Source of the DNA: Harryflintia acetispora
Lineage (GTDB): Bacteria; Bacillota; Clostridia; Oscillospirales; Ruminococcaceae
DNA length: 64,000 nt
Assembly (NCBI GenBank): GCA_004340125.1
Contig: SLUK01000009.1
Location: 4,374 to 68,373, forward strand
Reading direction: 5' to 3'
The notes below the pieces were generated by a model. The model was given only the letters and a program-made list of their open reading frames with translations. It searched no databases and was not told the DNA's origin. The position numbers were made by a program, and so were the translations under genes. Below are positions 49,936-58,560 of the stretch, piece after piece (within the stretch, counting starts at the first letter, position 1; every line of letters begins with the position of its first letter).

Positions 49936-51456
49936 AATGGTTGCCGGGGGCTTGGAGGTGATGTCGTAAACGATCCGGTTGATGTGGCGCACCTCGTTGA
50001 TGATCCGCACCGAGACGCGGTCGAGCACCTCGTAGGGGATGCGCGCCCAATCTGCGGTCATGAAGTCGGTGGTGGTCACGCCGCGCAGCGCGAGGGTATA
50101 ATCATAGGTGCGCCCGTCGCCCATCACGCCCACCGAGCGCATGTTGGTGATCACCGCGAAATACTGGTGGATGTCCCGGTCCAGCCCGGCCTTGGCGATC
50201 TCCTCGCGGAAGATGAAGTCGGCGTCACGCAGGATTTCAAGCTTCTCCTCGGTGATCTCCCCGATCACCCGGATGGCCAATCCCGGCCCCGGAAAGGGCT
50301 GACGCCAGACCAGGTAGTCCGGCAGTCCGAGCTCGAGCCCCAGGCGGCGCACCTCGTCCTTGAAGAGAAGGCGCAGCGGCTCGATGATCTCCTTGAAGTC
50401 GACATAGTCCGGCAGTCCGCCGACGTTGTGGTGGCTCTTGATCACCGCCGCATCCCCGGTGCCGGACTCGATCACGTCGGGATAGATGGTGCCCTGGGCC
50501 AGGAAATCGACCGCGCCGATCTTCTTGGCCTCCTCCTCAAAGACACGGATGAACTCCTCGCCGATGATCTTGCGCTTGCGCTCCGGCTCTTCCACCCCCG
50601 CGAGCTTCCCGAGGAAGCGGTCCCTGGCGTTGATCCTGATAAAGTTGAGGTCTCCGCCCCCGAAGGCCGCCTCGACCTCGTCGCCCTCGTTCTTGCGCAT
50701 GAGGCCGTGGTCGACGAAGATGCAGGTCAGCTGGTTGCCCACCGCCTTGGAGATCAGCGCGGCGGCGACCGACGAATCCACCCCGCCCGATAGGGCGAGC
50801 AGCACCCGGCCGTCACCCACCTGCGCGCGGATCGTCTCGATCGAGCGCTTGGCGTAGTCCCCCATGGTCCAGTCGCCCTTTGCGCCGCAGACCTCGTAGA
50901 GGAAGTTACGCAGCATGGCGACCCCGTTCTCGGTGTGGTTGACCTCGGGATGGTACTGCATGCCGTAGAGCCGGCGCTCCTTGCATTCCATCGCCGCCAC
51001 CGGGCAGCCCTTGGTATGGGCGACCGACTGAAAGCCGGCGGGCAGCCTGTCGATATAGTCGTTGTGGCTCATCCAGGTGATCCCCGAGACCGGCAGGCCC
51101 TTAAAGAGGGGGGACTGGAAGTCGAACTGGGTCTCGGTCTTGCCGAACTCCTTGACCTCGGCGCTGCAAACCGACCCGCCGAGCAGCTGGGCCATCAGCT
51201 GGCAGCCGTAGCAAAGGCCGAGCACCGGGATCCCGAGCTCAAAAATTTTCGGATCGACCGAGGGCGCCTCGCCGGCGAAGACGCTGTTCGGCCCGCCGGT
51301 GAAGATGATCCCGATGGGGGCGCGCCGTTCGATTTCATGAAGCGGGGTGTGATAGGGGATAACCTCGCAATAGACCGAGCATTCCCTTACCCGGCGCGCG
51401 ATGAGCTGGTTGTATTGTCCTCCGAAATCCAGGACCAGGACCAGTTGATGTTCCAC
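49924..51456 (-). CDS. guaA: GMP synthase (glutamine-hydrolysing)
   Basis: A 510-residue two-domain enzyme. The N-terminal class I amidotransferase has Cys in VLGLCYGCQLMAQLLGG and the His-Glu pair in GMQYHPEVNHTENG. The ATP-pyrophosphatase domain has SGGVDSSVAAAL, and the dimer domain ends in TIEWE. It makes GMP from XMP in the cytosol. GTG at 51456 is the likely start, nine bases after GGAGG. The element insertion at its last codons leaves the frame and stop intact. Confidence 0.97.
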   Translation of the reverse strand: MEHQLVLVLDFGGQYNQLIARRVRECSVYCEVIPYHTPLHEIERRAPIGIIFTGGPNSVFAGEAPSVDPKIFELGIPVLGLCYGCQLMAQLLGGSVCSAEVKEFGKTETQFDFQSPLFKGLPVSGITWMSHNDYIDRLPAGFQSVAHTKGCPVAAMECKERRLYGMQYHPEVNHTENGVAMLRNFLYEVCGAKGDWTMGDYAKRSIETIRAQVGDGRVLLALSGGVDSSVAAALISKAVGNQLTCIFVDHGLMRKNEGDEVEAAFGGGDLNFIRINARDRFLGKLAGVEEPERKRKIIGEEFIRVFEEEAKKIGAVDFLAQGTIYPDVIESGTGDAAVIKSHHNVGGLPDYVDFKEIIEPLRLLFKDEVRRLGLELGLPDYLVWRQPFPGPGLAIRVIGEITEEKLEILRDADFIFREEIAKAGLDRDIHQYFAVITNMRSVGVMGDGRTYDYTLALRGVTTTDFMTADWARIPYEVLDRVSVRIINEVRHINRIVYDITSKPPATIEWE

Positions 51457-51632
51457 AGATTATTACCTCCGATTGTCGGCCGCGCCCGCGGGCGAAATTT
51501 TGTATACATATACTGATTTTATTCTGCCATTATTCAGCAAAAAAAACAAGTGGCAAGATGATAGAATTTCCAAAAGGGAAGGGAAGGATTTCTGAATAAG
51601 TTGTGCTGACAAGAAAATTTACCGCATAGCTA

Positions 51633-51661
51633 TTGGTGTTTTCGCGCCGACCATGTATAAT
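51633..51661 (+). promoter_or_regulatory. Promoter of glyA
   Basis: TTGGTG (51633-51638), 17 bp, TATAAT (51656-51661). A short GC-rich hairpin (51679-51697) lies in the leader. Confidence 0.6.
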
Positions 51662-51710
51662 AGAGAGAGAATATGGGCGGGCCCCGGCGCGGGCCCGACG
51701 AGATGGAGGT

Positions 51711-52973
51711 ATGGCGAAGGTGTACAGGGATCTGATGGATACGATCGGGTATGTGGGAAAGAGCGACCCCGAGGTCGCCGCGGCGATGGACAAGGAGCTC
51801 GCGCGGCAGCGCCGCAACATCGAGCTGATCGCGTCGGAGAATATCGTCTCCCCGGCGGTGATGGCGGCGATGGGCTCGGTGCTGACCAACAAATACGCCG
51901 AGGGGTACCCGGGCAAGCGGTACTACGGCGGATGCGAGTGCGTGGACATCGTGGAGAACATCGCGCGCGAACGCGCCAAGGAGCTCTTCGGCGCCGAGCA
52001 CGCCAACGTGCAGCCCCATTCGGGCGCGCAGGCGAATCTGGCGGCCTATTTCGCGCTGCTGCAGCCGGGGGACACGGTGCTGGGCATGAGCCTTGCAGAG
52101 GGAGGGCACCTCACCCACGGCTCGCCGGTCAACATGTCCGGCAAGTATTATCATTTCGAGTCCTACGGCGTGGACGAGGTGACCCACCGGATCGACTACG
52201 ATAAAGTGCTCGCGAAGGCGAAGGAATGTAAGCCCAAACTGATCGTCGCGGGGGCGAGCGCCTATCCGCGCACCATCGACTTTGAGCGCTTCGCGGCCAT
52301 CGCCAAGGAGGTGGGCGCCCTGTTCATGGTGGATATGGCGCACATCGCGGGCCTGGTCGCCGCGGGGCTCCACCCCTCGCCGGTGCCCTATGCCGACGTG
52401 GTGACCACCACCACCCACAAGACCCTGCGCGGCCCGCGCGGCGGCATGATCCTCTGCCGCGAGGAGTACGCCAAGGCGATCGACAAGGCGATCTTCCCCG
52501 GCACCCAGGGCGGCCCGCTCATGCACATCATCGCCTCCAAGGCGGTTTGCCTGGGCGAGGCGCTGCAGCCGGAGTTTAAATCCTATCAGCAGCAGATCCT
52601 CAAAAACTGCAAGGCGCTCGAGGAGGGGCTGCGCGCGAGAGGCTTCCATATGGTTTCGGACGGCAGCGACAACCACCTGATCCTGCTCGACCTGCGCAAC
52701 TTGGGGATCACCGGCAAGGAGCTGGAGAAGAAGCTCGACGAGGTGTACATCACCGCCAACAAGAACGCCATCCCGGCCGACCCGCAGAGCCCCTTTATCA
52801 CCAGCGGCCTGCGCCTGGGCACCCCGGCGGTCACCTCGCGCGGGATGGTCGAGGAGGACATGGACAAAATCGCCGAGTTCCTCTATCTTACCGCCACCGA
52901 CTTCGAGGGAAGTGCCGACAAGATTCGCGCGGGCGTGAATGCGCTGTGTGAAAAATATCCGCTTTACGAGTAA
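51711..52973 (+). CDS. glyA: Serine hydroxymethyltransferase
   Basis: A 420-residue PLP enzyme. ELIASENIVSP, HSGAQANLAAYFAL and the PLP lysine in TTTTHKTLRGPRGG are present, with MVDMAHIAGLVAAGLHPSP between. It interconverts serine and glycine with tetrahydrofolate. Two starts are possible: ATG at 51711, only two bases after GGAGG, or in-frame GTG at 51720 at a better distance; the ATG is given here. It is divergent from guaA, a common grouping of purine and one-carbon genes. A strong terminator follows. Confidence 0.95.
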   Translation: MAKVYRDLMDTIGYVGKSDPEVAAAMDKELARQRRNIELIASENIVSPAVMAAMGSVLTNKYAEGYPGKRYYGGCECVDIVENIARERAKELFGAEHANVQPHSGAQANLAAYFALLQPGDTVLGMSLAEGGHLTHGSPVNMSGKYYHFESYGVDEVTHRIDYDKVLAKAKECKPKLIVAGASAYPRTIDFERFAAIAKEVGALFMVDMAHIAGLVAAGLHPSPVPYADVVTTTTHKTLRGPRGGMILCREEYAKAIDKAIFPGTQGGPLMHIIASKAVCLGEALQPEFKSYQQQILKNCKALEEGLRARGFHMVSDGSDNHLILLDLRNLGITGKELEKKLDEVYITANKNAIPADPQSPFITSGLRLGTPAVTSRGMVEEDMDKIAEFLYLTATDFEGSADKIRAGVNALCEKYPLYE

Positions 52974-52998
52974 TTTGGAAAGCGAAGGACGACTTTAC

Positions 52999-53033
52999 AC
53001 GGCGCCGCCCCACTGTGGGGCGGCGCCGTTTTA
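52999..53033 (+). terminator. Terminator of glyA
   Basis: ACGGCGCCGCCCC, ACTGT, GGGGCGGCGCCGT then TTT. Confidence 0.9.
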
Positions 53034-53056
53034 AAGGATCGAAAAAAGAGGGAAAA

Positions 53057-53137
53057 GCTTGAAAGGTTTGTCTTTCAAGCGGCCGGTTCTTCACCTTGGC
53101 AGTTGTAATACTGCCATTTCGCCAAGGCCAAAACCGG
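53057..53137 (+). promoter_or_regulatory. Nested hairpins upstream of a secreted-protein gene
   Basis: A first hairpin (GCTTGAAAG / CTTTCAAGC, 53057-53080) is followed by nested stems CCGGTT/AACCGG, CCTTGGC/GCCAAGG and TGGCAGT/ACTGCCA (53083-53137). It lies in the leader of the gene at 53162. No known RNA class is recognised. Confidence 0.4.
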
Positions 53138-53161
53138 TTCCCAAGAAAGGAGTGTCAAGGA

Positions 53162-54148
53162 ATGAAAAAGCTGATTGTCGGCGTGTTGGCAGGGGTGCTC
53201 AGCCTGGCGGTCGCGCTGCCGGGCGCGGCGGCCAAGATGCGATCCACCAGCGTGCGGCTGGACGCGGGCAGCGAGGAGCAGGTCACCGGCGGGGTGGTGC
53301 TCGAAAGCTGGCAGTGGCCGCAAAAGGACAGGCTCCTGCTGGCCTTCACCCGGGAAGGGGTGGAGGAGCCGCAGCGGGTGATCGCCCAGCTGAATGTCGA
53401 GGAGGGGCTCGCCGGGAGCCTTTACAGCACCGCCAAGAAGGGCGAGCTCGGCTTCAAAAGCCGCTTGTACGACGACCGGGCGGAATTTTTGCTGGGAGAG
53501 AATCAATTTTCTTTGGAGCTGCCCGACGGCGGAGTGCTGCGCACCGAGCGCGCCGACTTCTACGGGGACTACCTGCCCGAATTTAAGGGGGAATACTTCT
53601 ACCAGGGGGTACAGTTTAACTCCAGCGAGGAGTACTATTTCTGCGAGCGGATGGCCCGGGGCCTCGGGATGAAGGGGGAGGCCGTCTGCGACAAGCTGAT
53701 GGTCTACTCCAACCGGGGGGACAACCAGGGGGAGGAGATCGCCATGATCGGATTCCCCTTCCAGGTCAAGGGGAACGAGAAGAACATGCGCTGGATGCGC
53801 GCCTCGGACCGGATCCTGGTGCAGGCCAAGGTGTACCTCCCACAGGAGTACGGCTCCTATGAGACCCAGTACTACGTCTACAACGCGCCCTCCGCGACCA
53901 TGATCTCCAAGTTTACGCTCAAAGAGAACGACCTGGTGATCCAGGATACCTACAAATCAAAAATTCTACTCCTCTCCGACAGCCAGGAACCGGTGCTCTA
54001 CCTGTATGACTACCGTGAGAAGAAGCTCCAGGAGCTGGACCGCTTCACCCGCCCGGTGCAGGCGCGCTTCTCGCCCGACGGCACGCGCGCGGCGGTGATC
54101 CGTGAAAAGCGCAGCTTCGTGCCGACCATCTATGAGTTGGAGAGCTGA
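53162..54148 (+). CDS. Secreted protein of unknown function, beta-propeller-like end
   Basis: A 328-residue exported protein. The signal peptide is MKKLIVGVLAGVLSLAVALPGAAA. The mature part is acidic with many Tyr and Phe (EYFYQGVQFNSSEEYYFCERMARG). The C-terminus (TRPVQARFSPDGTRAAVIREKRSFVPTIYELES) has the FSPDG turn of TolB/WD40-like blades. ATG at 53162 follows AAAGGAG; the longer frame upstream crosses the hairpins. Its family is not recognised. It has its own terminator and is not operonic with glyA or rarA. Confidence 0.7.
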   Translation: MKKLIVGVLAGVLSLAVALPGAAAKMRSTSVRLDAGSEEQVTGGVVLESWQWPQKDRLLLAFTREGVEEPQRVIAQLNVEEGLAGSLYSTAKKGELGFKSRLYDDRAEFLLGENQFSLELPDGGVLRTERADFYGDYLPEFKGEYFYQGVQFNSSEEYYFCERMARGLGMKGEAVCDKLMVYSNRGDNQGEEIAMIGFPFQVKGNEKNMRWMRASDRILVQAKVYLPQEYGSYETQYYVYNAPSATMISKFTLKENDLVIQDTYKSKILLLSDSQEPVLYLYDYREKKLQELDRFTRPVQARFSPDGTRAAVIREKRSFVPTIYELES

Positions 54149-54153
54149 TGAGA

Positions 54154-54185
54154 GCCGGGACGCGTTCGCGTCCCGGCGTTTTTTT
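54154..54185 (+). terminator. Terminator after the secreted-protein gene
   Basis: GCCGGGACGCG, TTCG, CGTCCCGGC then seven Ts. Confidence 0.9.
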
Positions 54186-54187
54186 GG

Positions 54188-54216
54188 TTGGCAAAGGGGG
54201 AAAAGCGCGGTATAAT
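54188..54216 (+). promoter_or_regulatory. Promoter of rarA
   Basis: TTGGCA (54188-54193), 17 bp, TATAAT (54211-54216). Confidence 0.65.
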
Positions 54217-54253
54217 AGCTATCATATCAAGTTTCATGGATTGAGGTGAGAGG

Positions 54254-55519
54254 ATGACAAGCCCACTGGCGGACCGGCTGCGCCCGCAGGACCTTGGCGA
54301 GGTAGTGGGGCAGCGGCACATCCTGGGGCAGGGCAAGGTGCTGCGCCGGCTGATCGAGGGGGGCACGATCCCCAACCTGATCTTCTACGGACCCTCGGGG
54401 GTGGGGAAAACCACCGTGGCGCGGATCATCGCCGAGAAGGCCCACAAGAAGCTCTACAAGCTCAACGGCACCACCGCCTCCACCTCGGACATCCGGGAGA
54501 TCGTGGAGAACCTGGGCAGCCTGGAGGCGATGGGCGGGGTGATCCTCTATCTGGACGAGATCCAGTACCTCAACAAAAAGCAGCAGCAGACCCTGCTGCA
54601 ATTCATCGAGGACGGGTCGATCACCCTGATCGCCTCCACCACCGAGAACCCCTACTTCTATATCTATAACGCGATCCTTAGCCGTTCGACCGTCTTTGAA
54701 TTTAAGCCGGTGGAAAAGGAGGAGATCCTCCCGGCGCTCGGGCGCGCCAGGACGCTGCTCGAGGGGGAGCTGGGGGAGAAAATCGAAATTTCAGGCGAAG
54801 CGCTGGAAAAGATAGCGACCCTTTCGGGCGGGGATGTGCGCCGCGCGCTTAACTCCTTCGAGCTGCTGGCCCTCTCGGGCGAGAGCGCGGACGGGGTGCG
54901 CCGGGTGGCGGACGGGAGCGTCGAGGAGGTCACCACCAAGAGCGTCATGCGCTACGACCGCTCGGCGGACGAGCACTATGACATCCTATCGGCCTTTCAA
55001 AAGTCGATCCGAGGCTCCGACCCCCAGGCGGCGCTGCACTATCTGGCAAGGCTGTTGCAGGCGGGGGATTTGATCTCGGCCTGCCGGCGCATGCTGGTGT
55101 GCGCCTGCGAGGACATCGGGCTCGCCTATCCGCAGGCCATCCCGATCGTCAAGGCCTGTGCCGACATCGCCATGCAGGTCGGGCTGCCCGAGGCGCAAAT
55201 TCCCCTGGGCGACGCGGTGGTGCTGCTGGCCACCGCGCCCAAGTCCAACAGCGGCTGCATGGGGATCGAGGCGGCGATGGCGGACATCGCCGCGGGCAAT
55301 ACGGGGCCGATCCCGCGGCAGCTGCAAAATAAGCACTTCGACGGCGCCGAGGTGAAGGTCAAGGGGCAATTTTACCAGTACCCGCACGACTTCCCGAACC
55401 ACTACGTCGAGCAGCAGTACCTGCCGGACAACCTGAAAGACCGCGTCTACTACCAATACGGTGAGAACAGGACCGAGCAGGCGGCGAAAGGCTACTGGGA
55501 AAAGATCAAGGGAAAATAG
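54254..55519 (+). CDS. rarA: Replication-associated recombination protein A
   Basis: A 421-residue clamp-loader-like AAA+ ATPase of the RarA/MgsA/WRNIP1 family. Walker A GPSGVGKTTVARI, Walker B LYLDEIQYLNKKQQQ and sensor 1 IASTTENP are present. The C-terminal MgsA domain has CEDIGLAYPQA and PLGDAVVLLATAPKSN, both diagnostic. It acts at stalled forks together with SSB. ATG follows GTGAGAGG. It has its own promoter at 54188 and a terminator shared with the converging gene. Confidence 0.95.
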   Translation: MTSPLADRLRPQDLGEVVGQRHILGQGKVLRRLIEGGTIPNLIFYGPSGVGKTTVARIIAEKAHKKLYKLNGTTASTSDIREIVENLGSLEAMGGVILYLDEIQYLNKKQQQTLLQFIEDGSITLIASTTENPYFYIYNAILSRSTVFEFKPVEKEEILPALGRARTLLEGELGEKIEISGEALEKIATLSGGDVRRALNSFELLALSGESADGVRRVADGSVEEVTTKSVMRYDRSADEHYDILSAFQKSIRGSDPQAALHYLARLLQAGDLISACRRMLVCACEDIGLAYPQAIPIVKACADIAMQVGLPEAQIPLGDAVVLLATAPKSNSGCMGIEAAMADIAAGNTGPIPRQLQNKHFDGAEVKVKGQFYQYPHDFPNHYVEQQYLPDNLKDRVYYQYGENRTEQAAKGYWEKIKGK

Positions 55520-55523
55520 AAAG

Positions 55524-55555
55524 GGCCCCGAGAAACGGCTTCTCGGGGCTTTTCT
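55524..55555. terminator. Bidirectional terminator between rarA and the DUF6273 gene
   Basis: GGCCCCGAGAA, ACGGC, TTCTCGGGGCT followed by TTTCTT. Confidence 0.8.
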
Positions 55556-56757
55556 TATGGATTTAAAATGATGGCGGGGCGGATTGGTCGGGAATTATAC
55601 ACCCCCAGCTGGCCGTTGAGATAGCCGGCGTCTGAAGCGCTGCAGGCGATGTTGGCCCAGTCCTGCCGGGGCGAGCGCAGCCAGGAGTAGGTGCCCGCGT
55701 TTGCATAGAGCGTGCCGACGGGGGAATAGGAGTCGGCGGTGGCCCCCTCCCCCGCGAGCCAGCCAAACTGCCGGGGTATCTCATAGCTGTCCAGCGCCCA
55801 GCCGGTCCGGCTGCTGCCGTAGAGCTCGTAGGCGCTGGGCAGCCAGACCGGATCGCCGACTTTGGCGTGGGGGGAGAGCTTGGCCCGCCGTTCGGGCGAC
55901 AGGCTTTGGTAGTAATCCAGGCACTGCTGGCGGGCGGTGCTGGCACTGTAGGAGTTGTCGACCCCAAACGCGCTGGAAACGGCATTGAAGTTTGCCAGCA
56001 GCACGACCGAATAGCGCTTCCCGCCGAACTTCGTTCCGTCGTCGTCCACCACCCACCAGCTCTTTCTATCCCAGGTCACCGTCTGGCCGAGGGAGGAGGA
56101 GTCGATGGGGTCGCCGTTGTCGTCCACCGGAAGATCGACGGCTACCTTGCAGCGCGCCTCCAGCTTTCCGCCATAGACGCTGGCGGTCACGGTCGCCGTC
56201 CCCCGCGAGACGGCGGACACGAGCCCAGTACCGTCCACCGTACAGACGGCCGGATTGCTGCTGCGCCAGCCGACGGGGGCGGCGTAGTCGCGCACCGTCA
56301 TATAGGGGTGACCGGTGGGGCCGGTGGCGGCGAGGCCCGGGTTTTTCTGCACCGTCAGGCGGGCGGAGCGCTGGCCGTCGGTCTGGAGCTGGAGGGTGGG
56401 GGCGAGCGTCAGGCTCTTGATGGCGTTGTAGGTCATGGTCAGCGTCTTGCTTGACCCCTTGCGCAGGGCAGAAAGGGCCTCTTTGGGCTTCGAGGCCACG
56501 GTGACGGTGAAGTCGATGTCTTCCTGCGGCGGGTCGGGGATGGGCAGGTAGTAGGTGTACTGTCCCCCTTTGATTACAGTTTTGCCCTCGTCGGGCGCGA
56601 GGGTCATCCCGCCGCCCGAGGCCGACACATCGAAGCCGCCGATGGCCGCATCCTGCGCGTTCACCGTCAGGATGACGTATTCCGTCGCGGCGGCCGCGGC
56701 GGCGGGCAGGGACAACAGGCACAGCGCCAGAGAGACGAGAAAGCATAGGCGTTTCAT
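55555..56757 (-). CDS. Secreted Ig-like (BIG2) and DUF6273 protein
   Basis: A 400-residue exported protein. The signal peptide is MKRLCFLVSLALCLLSLPAAAAAA. Then comes a beta domain, a bacterial Ig-like BIG2 repeat (GWRSSNPAVCTVDGTGLVSAVSRGTATVTA, about 180-235) and a C-terminal DUF6273-type domain with the end motifs YSWLRSPRQDWANIACSAS and RPIRPAIILNP. The latter resembles lectin-like or FGE-like folds found in surface proteins. ATG at 56757 follows AAAGGA. The gene lies just inside the inverted repeat of segment 3 (56791-56976), whose promoter faces away from it. Confidence 0.8.
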   Translation of the reverse strand: MKRLCFLVSLALCLLSLPAAAAAATEYVILTVNAQDAAIGGFDVSASGGGMTLAPDEGKTVIKGGQYTYYLPIPDPPQEDIDFTVTVASKPKEALSALRKGSSKTLTMTYNAIKSLTLAPTLQLQTDGQRSARLTVQKNPGLAATGPTGHPYMTVRDYAAPVGWRSSNPAVCTVDGTGLVSAVSRGTATVTASVYGGKLEARCKVAVDLPVDDNGDPIDSSSLGQTVTWDRKSWWVVDDDGTKFGGKRYSVVLLANFNAVSSAFGVDNSYSASTARQQCLDYYQSLSPERRAKLSPHAKVGDPVWLPSAYELYGSSRTGWALDSYEIPRQFGWLAGEGATADSYSPVGTLYANAGTYSWLRSPRQDWANIACSASDAGYLNGQLGVYNSRPIRPAIILNP

Positions 56758-56790
56758 TCGATCACCATTCCTTTTGGGCGGCAACAAAAA

Positions 56791-56817
56791 GACCAGCAGA
56801 AAGGATTTCTGCCGGTC
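56791..56817 (+). repeat. Inverted repeat, gene-side copy, segment 3
   Basis: GACC...GGTC ends, core CAGAAAGGATTTC. On the minus strand it is a hairpin followed by TTTTT, directly ahead of the secreted-protein gene. Confidence 0.8.
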
Positions 56818-56857
56818 GCCACCCGCGGGGGAAGGGGGTGAAAAGGGGCGGATTCCC

Positions 56858-56886
56858 TTGCATTTCCCACCAAAAGAGGATATAAT
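56858..56886 (+). promoter_or_regulatory. Promoter inside segment 3
   Basis: TTGCAT (56858-56863), 17 bp, TATAAT (56881-56886) then TAGGAA. The -10 box is 63 bp from the right repeat. Confidence 0.75.
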
Positions 56887-56949
56887 TAGGAAAAGTGTGG
56901 GAGAGAATGGGATTTTTTTCGCTCCCCGCGCGAAAACACGGTAAAATCA

Positions 56950-56976
56950 GGCCGCTGGAAATCCTTTCTGGCGGCC
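56950..56976 (-). repeat. Inverted repeat, far copy, segment 3
   Basis: The core is the reverse complement of the gene-side core, loop included. Followed by TTTTT, so it would stop the away-facing transcript before murD. Confidence 0.8.
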
Positions 56977-57016
56977 TTTTTGCGTACAAAGGAACCTGAG
57001 AAAATCCCGCATTTGA

Positions 57017-57045
57017 TTGATATTTCAAATTCCGTCCACTATAAT
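57017..57045 (+). promoter_or_regulatory. Promoter of murD
   Basis: TTGATA (57017-57022), 17 bp, TATAAT (57040-57045). It lies outside segment 3, so murD should not depend on the switch. Confidence 0.75.
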
Positions 57046-57111
57046 AATAAGGTATGGGATTTTTCCCCTTCTGCCGGAGCGCGGGAGGCTGGACATAAAG
57101 GAGAGTATGGC

Positions 57112-58503
57112 ATGAACGACAGGGCGCAGCGCTTTTTTGATTTTATCCGCGGCAAGCGGGTTTCCATCGTGGGGGTCGGGGTGACCAACACCGATCTGGT
57201 CCCGCTCTTTTTGGAGAAGGGGGCGCTGGTCACGGTGCACGACAAGCGCAGCCGCGAGCAGCTCGGCGAGGTGTGCGATCGTTTCGAGGCGCTGGGCGCA
57301 AAGCTCGCACTTGGGGAGGAGTATCTGCAAAAGGTGGAGTGCGACGTCCTCCTGCGCACCCCGGGGATGTACTTTAAATCCGAGTTTTTGGAGCGGCTGC
57401 GCCAGGACGGCGCGGTGGTGACCAGCGAGATGGAAATCTTTTTCGACCTGTGCCCCTGCCCCACCTTCGCGGTGACCGGCTCGGACGGCAAGACCACCAC
57501 CACCACCCTGATCGCCGAAATGCTGCGGGAGGCGGGCTACCGGGTGCATCTGGGCGGGAACATCGGCAAGGCGCTGCTGCCGGGGATCGAAGAGATTACC
57601 CCGCAGGATATGGCGGTGGTGGAGCTCTCGAGCTTCCAGCTGATCTCGATGCGCTGCGCGCCGGATGTGAGCGTGGTGACCAACGTCGCCCCCAACCACC
57701 TGGATGTGCACAAGGACATGGCCGAATACATCGCCGCCAAGCGCAATATCTTTCTGCACCAGAACGCCTTCTCCAAAACGGTGCTGGGTCTCGACAACGA
57801 GATCACCCGCACCTTCCAGGATGAGGTGCGCGGACGGCTTTTCTGGTTCTCCCGCCGCGAGCGGCCTCGGTTTGGCAGCTATCTGGCGGACGACGGGAAC
57901 CTGTATCTCAATACCCGCGCGGGGAGCATCTGTCTGATGAAGCGGGAGGACATCCGCCTGCCGGGGATCCACAACGTGGAAAACTATCTGGCCGCTATCG
58001 CGGCGGTCTGCGAATACGTCACTCCCGCGCAGATGCGGGAGGTGGCGCGCACCTTCGGCGGGGTGGAGCACAGGATCGAATTCGTGCGGGAGCTTCAGGG
58101 CGTGCGCTGGTACAACGACTCGATCGCCACCTCCCCGACGCGCACCATCGCCGGGCTGCGCTCGTTTGATCAAAAGCTGATCATCATCGCGGGCGGGTAC
58201 GACAAGAAGATCCCCTACCTGCCGTTGGCCCCCGAAATCAACAAACATGTAAAGGTGCTTGTCTTGACAGGCGCGACCGCCGAAAAGATCGAGCAGGCGG
58301 TGGTGGAGCACCCGACCTACGACCCGTCGCAGCTGCAGATCCTGCACGCGGCCGATCTGGAAGAGGCCGTGCGGCTCGCCCGCGCGGCGGCCGTGCCGGG
58401 GGACGTCGTCTCCCTCTCGCCCGCGAGCGCCAGCTTTGATAAATACCCGAACTTCGAGGCGCGGGGCAAACACTTTAAACAGCTGGTCAATGCGCTGAAA
58501 TAG
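57112..58503 (+). CDS. murD: UDP-N-acetylmuramoylalanine-D-glutamate ligase
   Basis: A 463-residue Mur ligase. The N-terminal domain begins GKRVSIVGVGVTNTDLVPLFLEKG. The ATP loop is AVTGSDGKTTTTTLIAEML, followed by LGGNIGKALL and ELSSFQL, both MurD-specific. The end motifs VRWYNDSIATSPTRTIAGL and LSPASASFDKYPNFEARG are conserved. It adds D-Glu to the peptidoglycan precursor. ATG at 57112 follows AAAGGAG by eight bases; the longer frame from 56980 crosses the promoter and is rejected. It lies alone, outside a dcw cluster. Confidence 0.95.
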   Translation: MNDRAQRFFDFIRGKRVSIVGVGVTNTDLVPLFLEKGALVTVHDKRSREQLGEVCDRFEALGAKLALGEEYLQKVECDVLLRTPGMYFKSEFLERLRQDGAVVTSEMEIFFDLCPCPTFAVTGSDGKTTTTTLIAEMLREAGYRVHLGGNIGKALLPGIEEITPQDMAVVELSSFQLISMRCAPDVSVVTNVAPNHLDVHKDMAEYIAAKRNIFLHQNAFSKTVLGLDNEITRTFQDEVRGRLFWFSRRERPRFGSYLADDGNLYLNTRAGSICLMKREDIRLPGIHNVENYLAAIAAVCEYVTPAQMREVARTFGGVEHRIEFVRELQGVRWYNDSIATSPTRTIAGLRSFDQKLIIIAGGYDKKIPYLPLAPEINKHVKVLVLTGATAEKIEQAVVEHPTYDPSQLQILHAADLEEAVRLARAAAVPGDVVSLSPASASFDKYPNFEARGKHFKQLVNALK

Positions 58504-58560
58504 TCGAAAAACGTATAGAAAATACAGGATTATACAAAAAGTAATCGAAAAGGAGCGGAT

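Larger units (their letters stand above)
56791..56976. promoter_or_regulatory. Putative invertible promoter segment 3 (away-facing)
   Basis: A 186-bp segment with 27-bp inverted repeats (56791-56817, 56950-56976; 20 of 27 match, core CAGAAAGGATTTC). Its promoter at 56858-56886 faces right, away from the secreted-protein gene on the left. Same length, repeat length and promoter position as the segments at 13365 and 14864. Confidence 0.7.

Noticed and set aside
55555..56757. DUF6273 end domain as the variable region of a diversity-generating retroelement
   Set aside because: No reverse transcriptase gene or template repeat is seen in the window.
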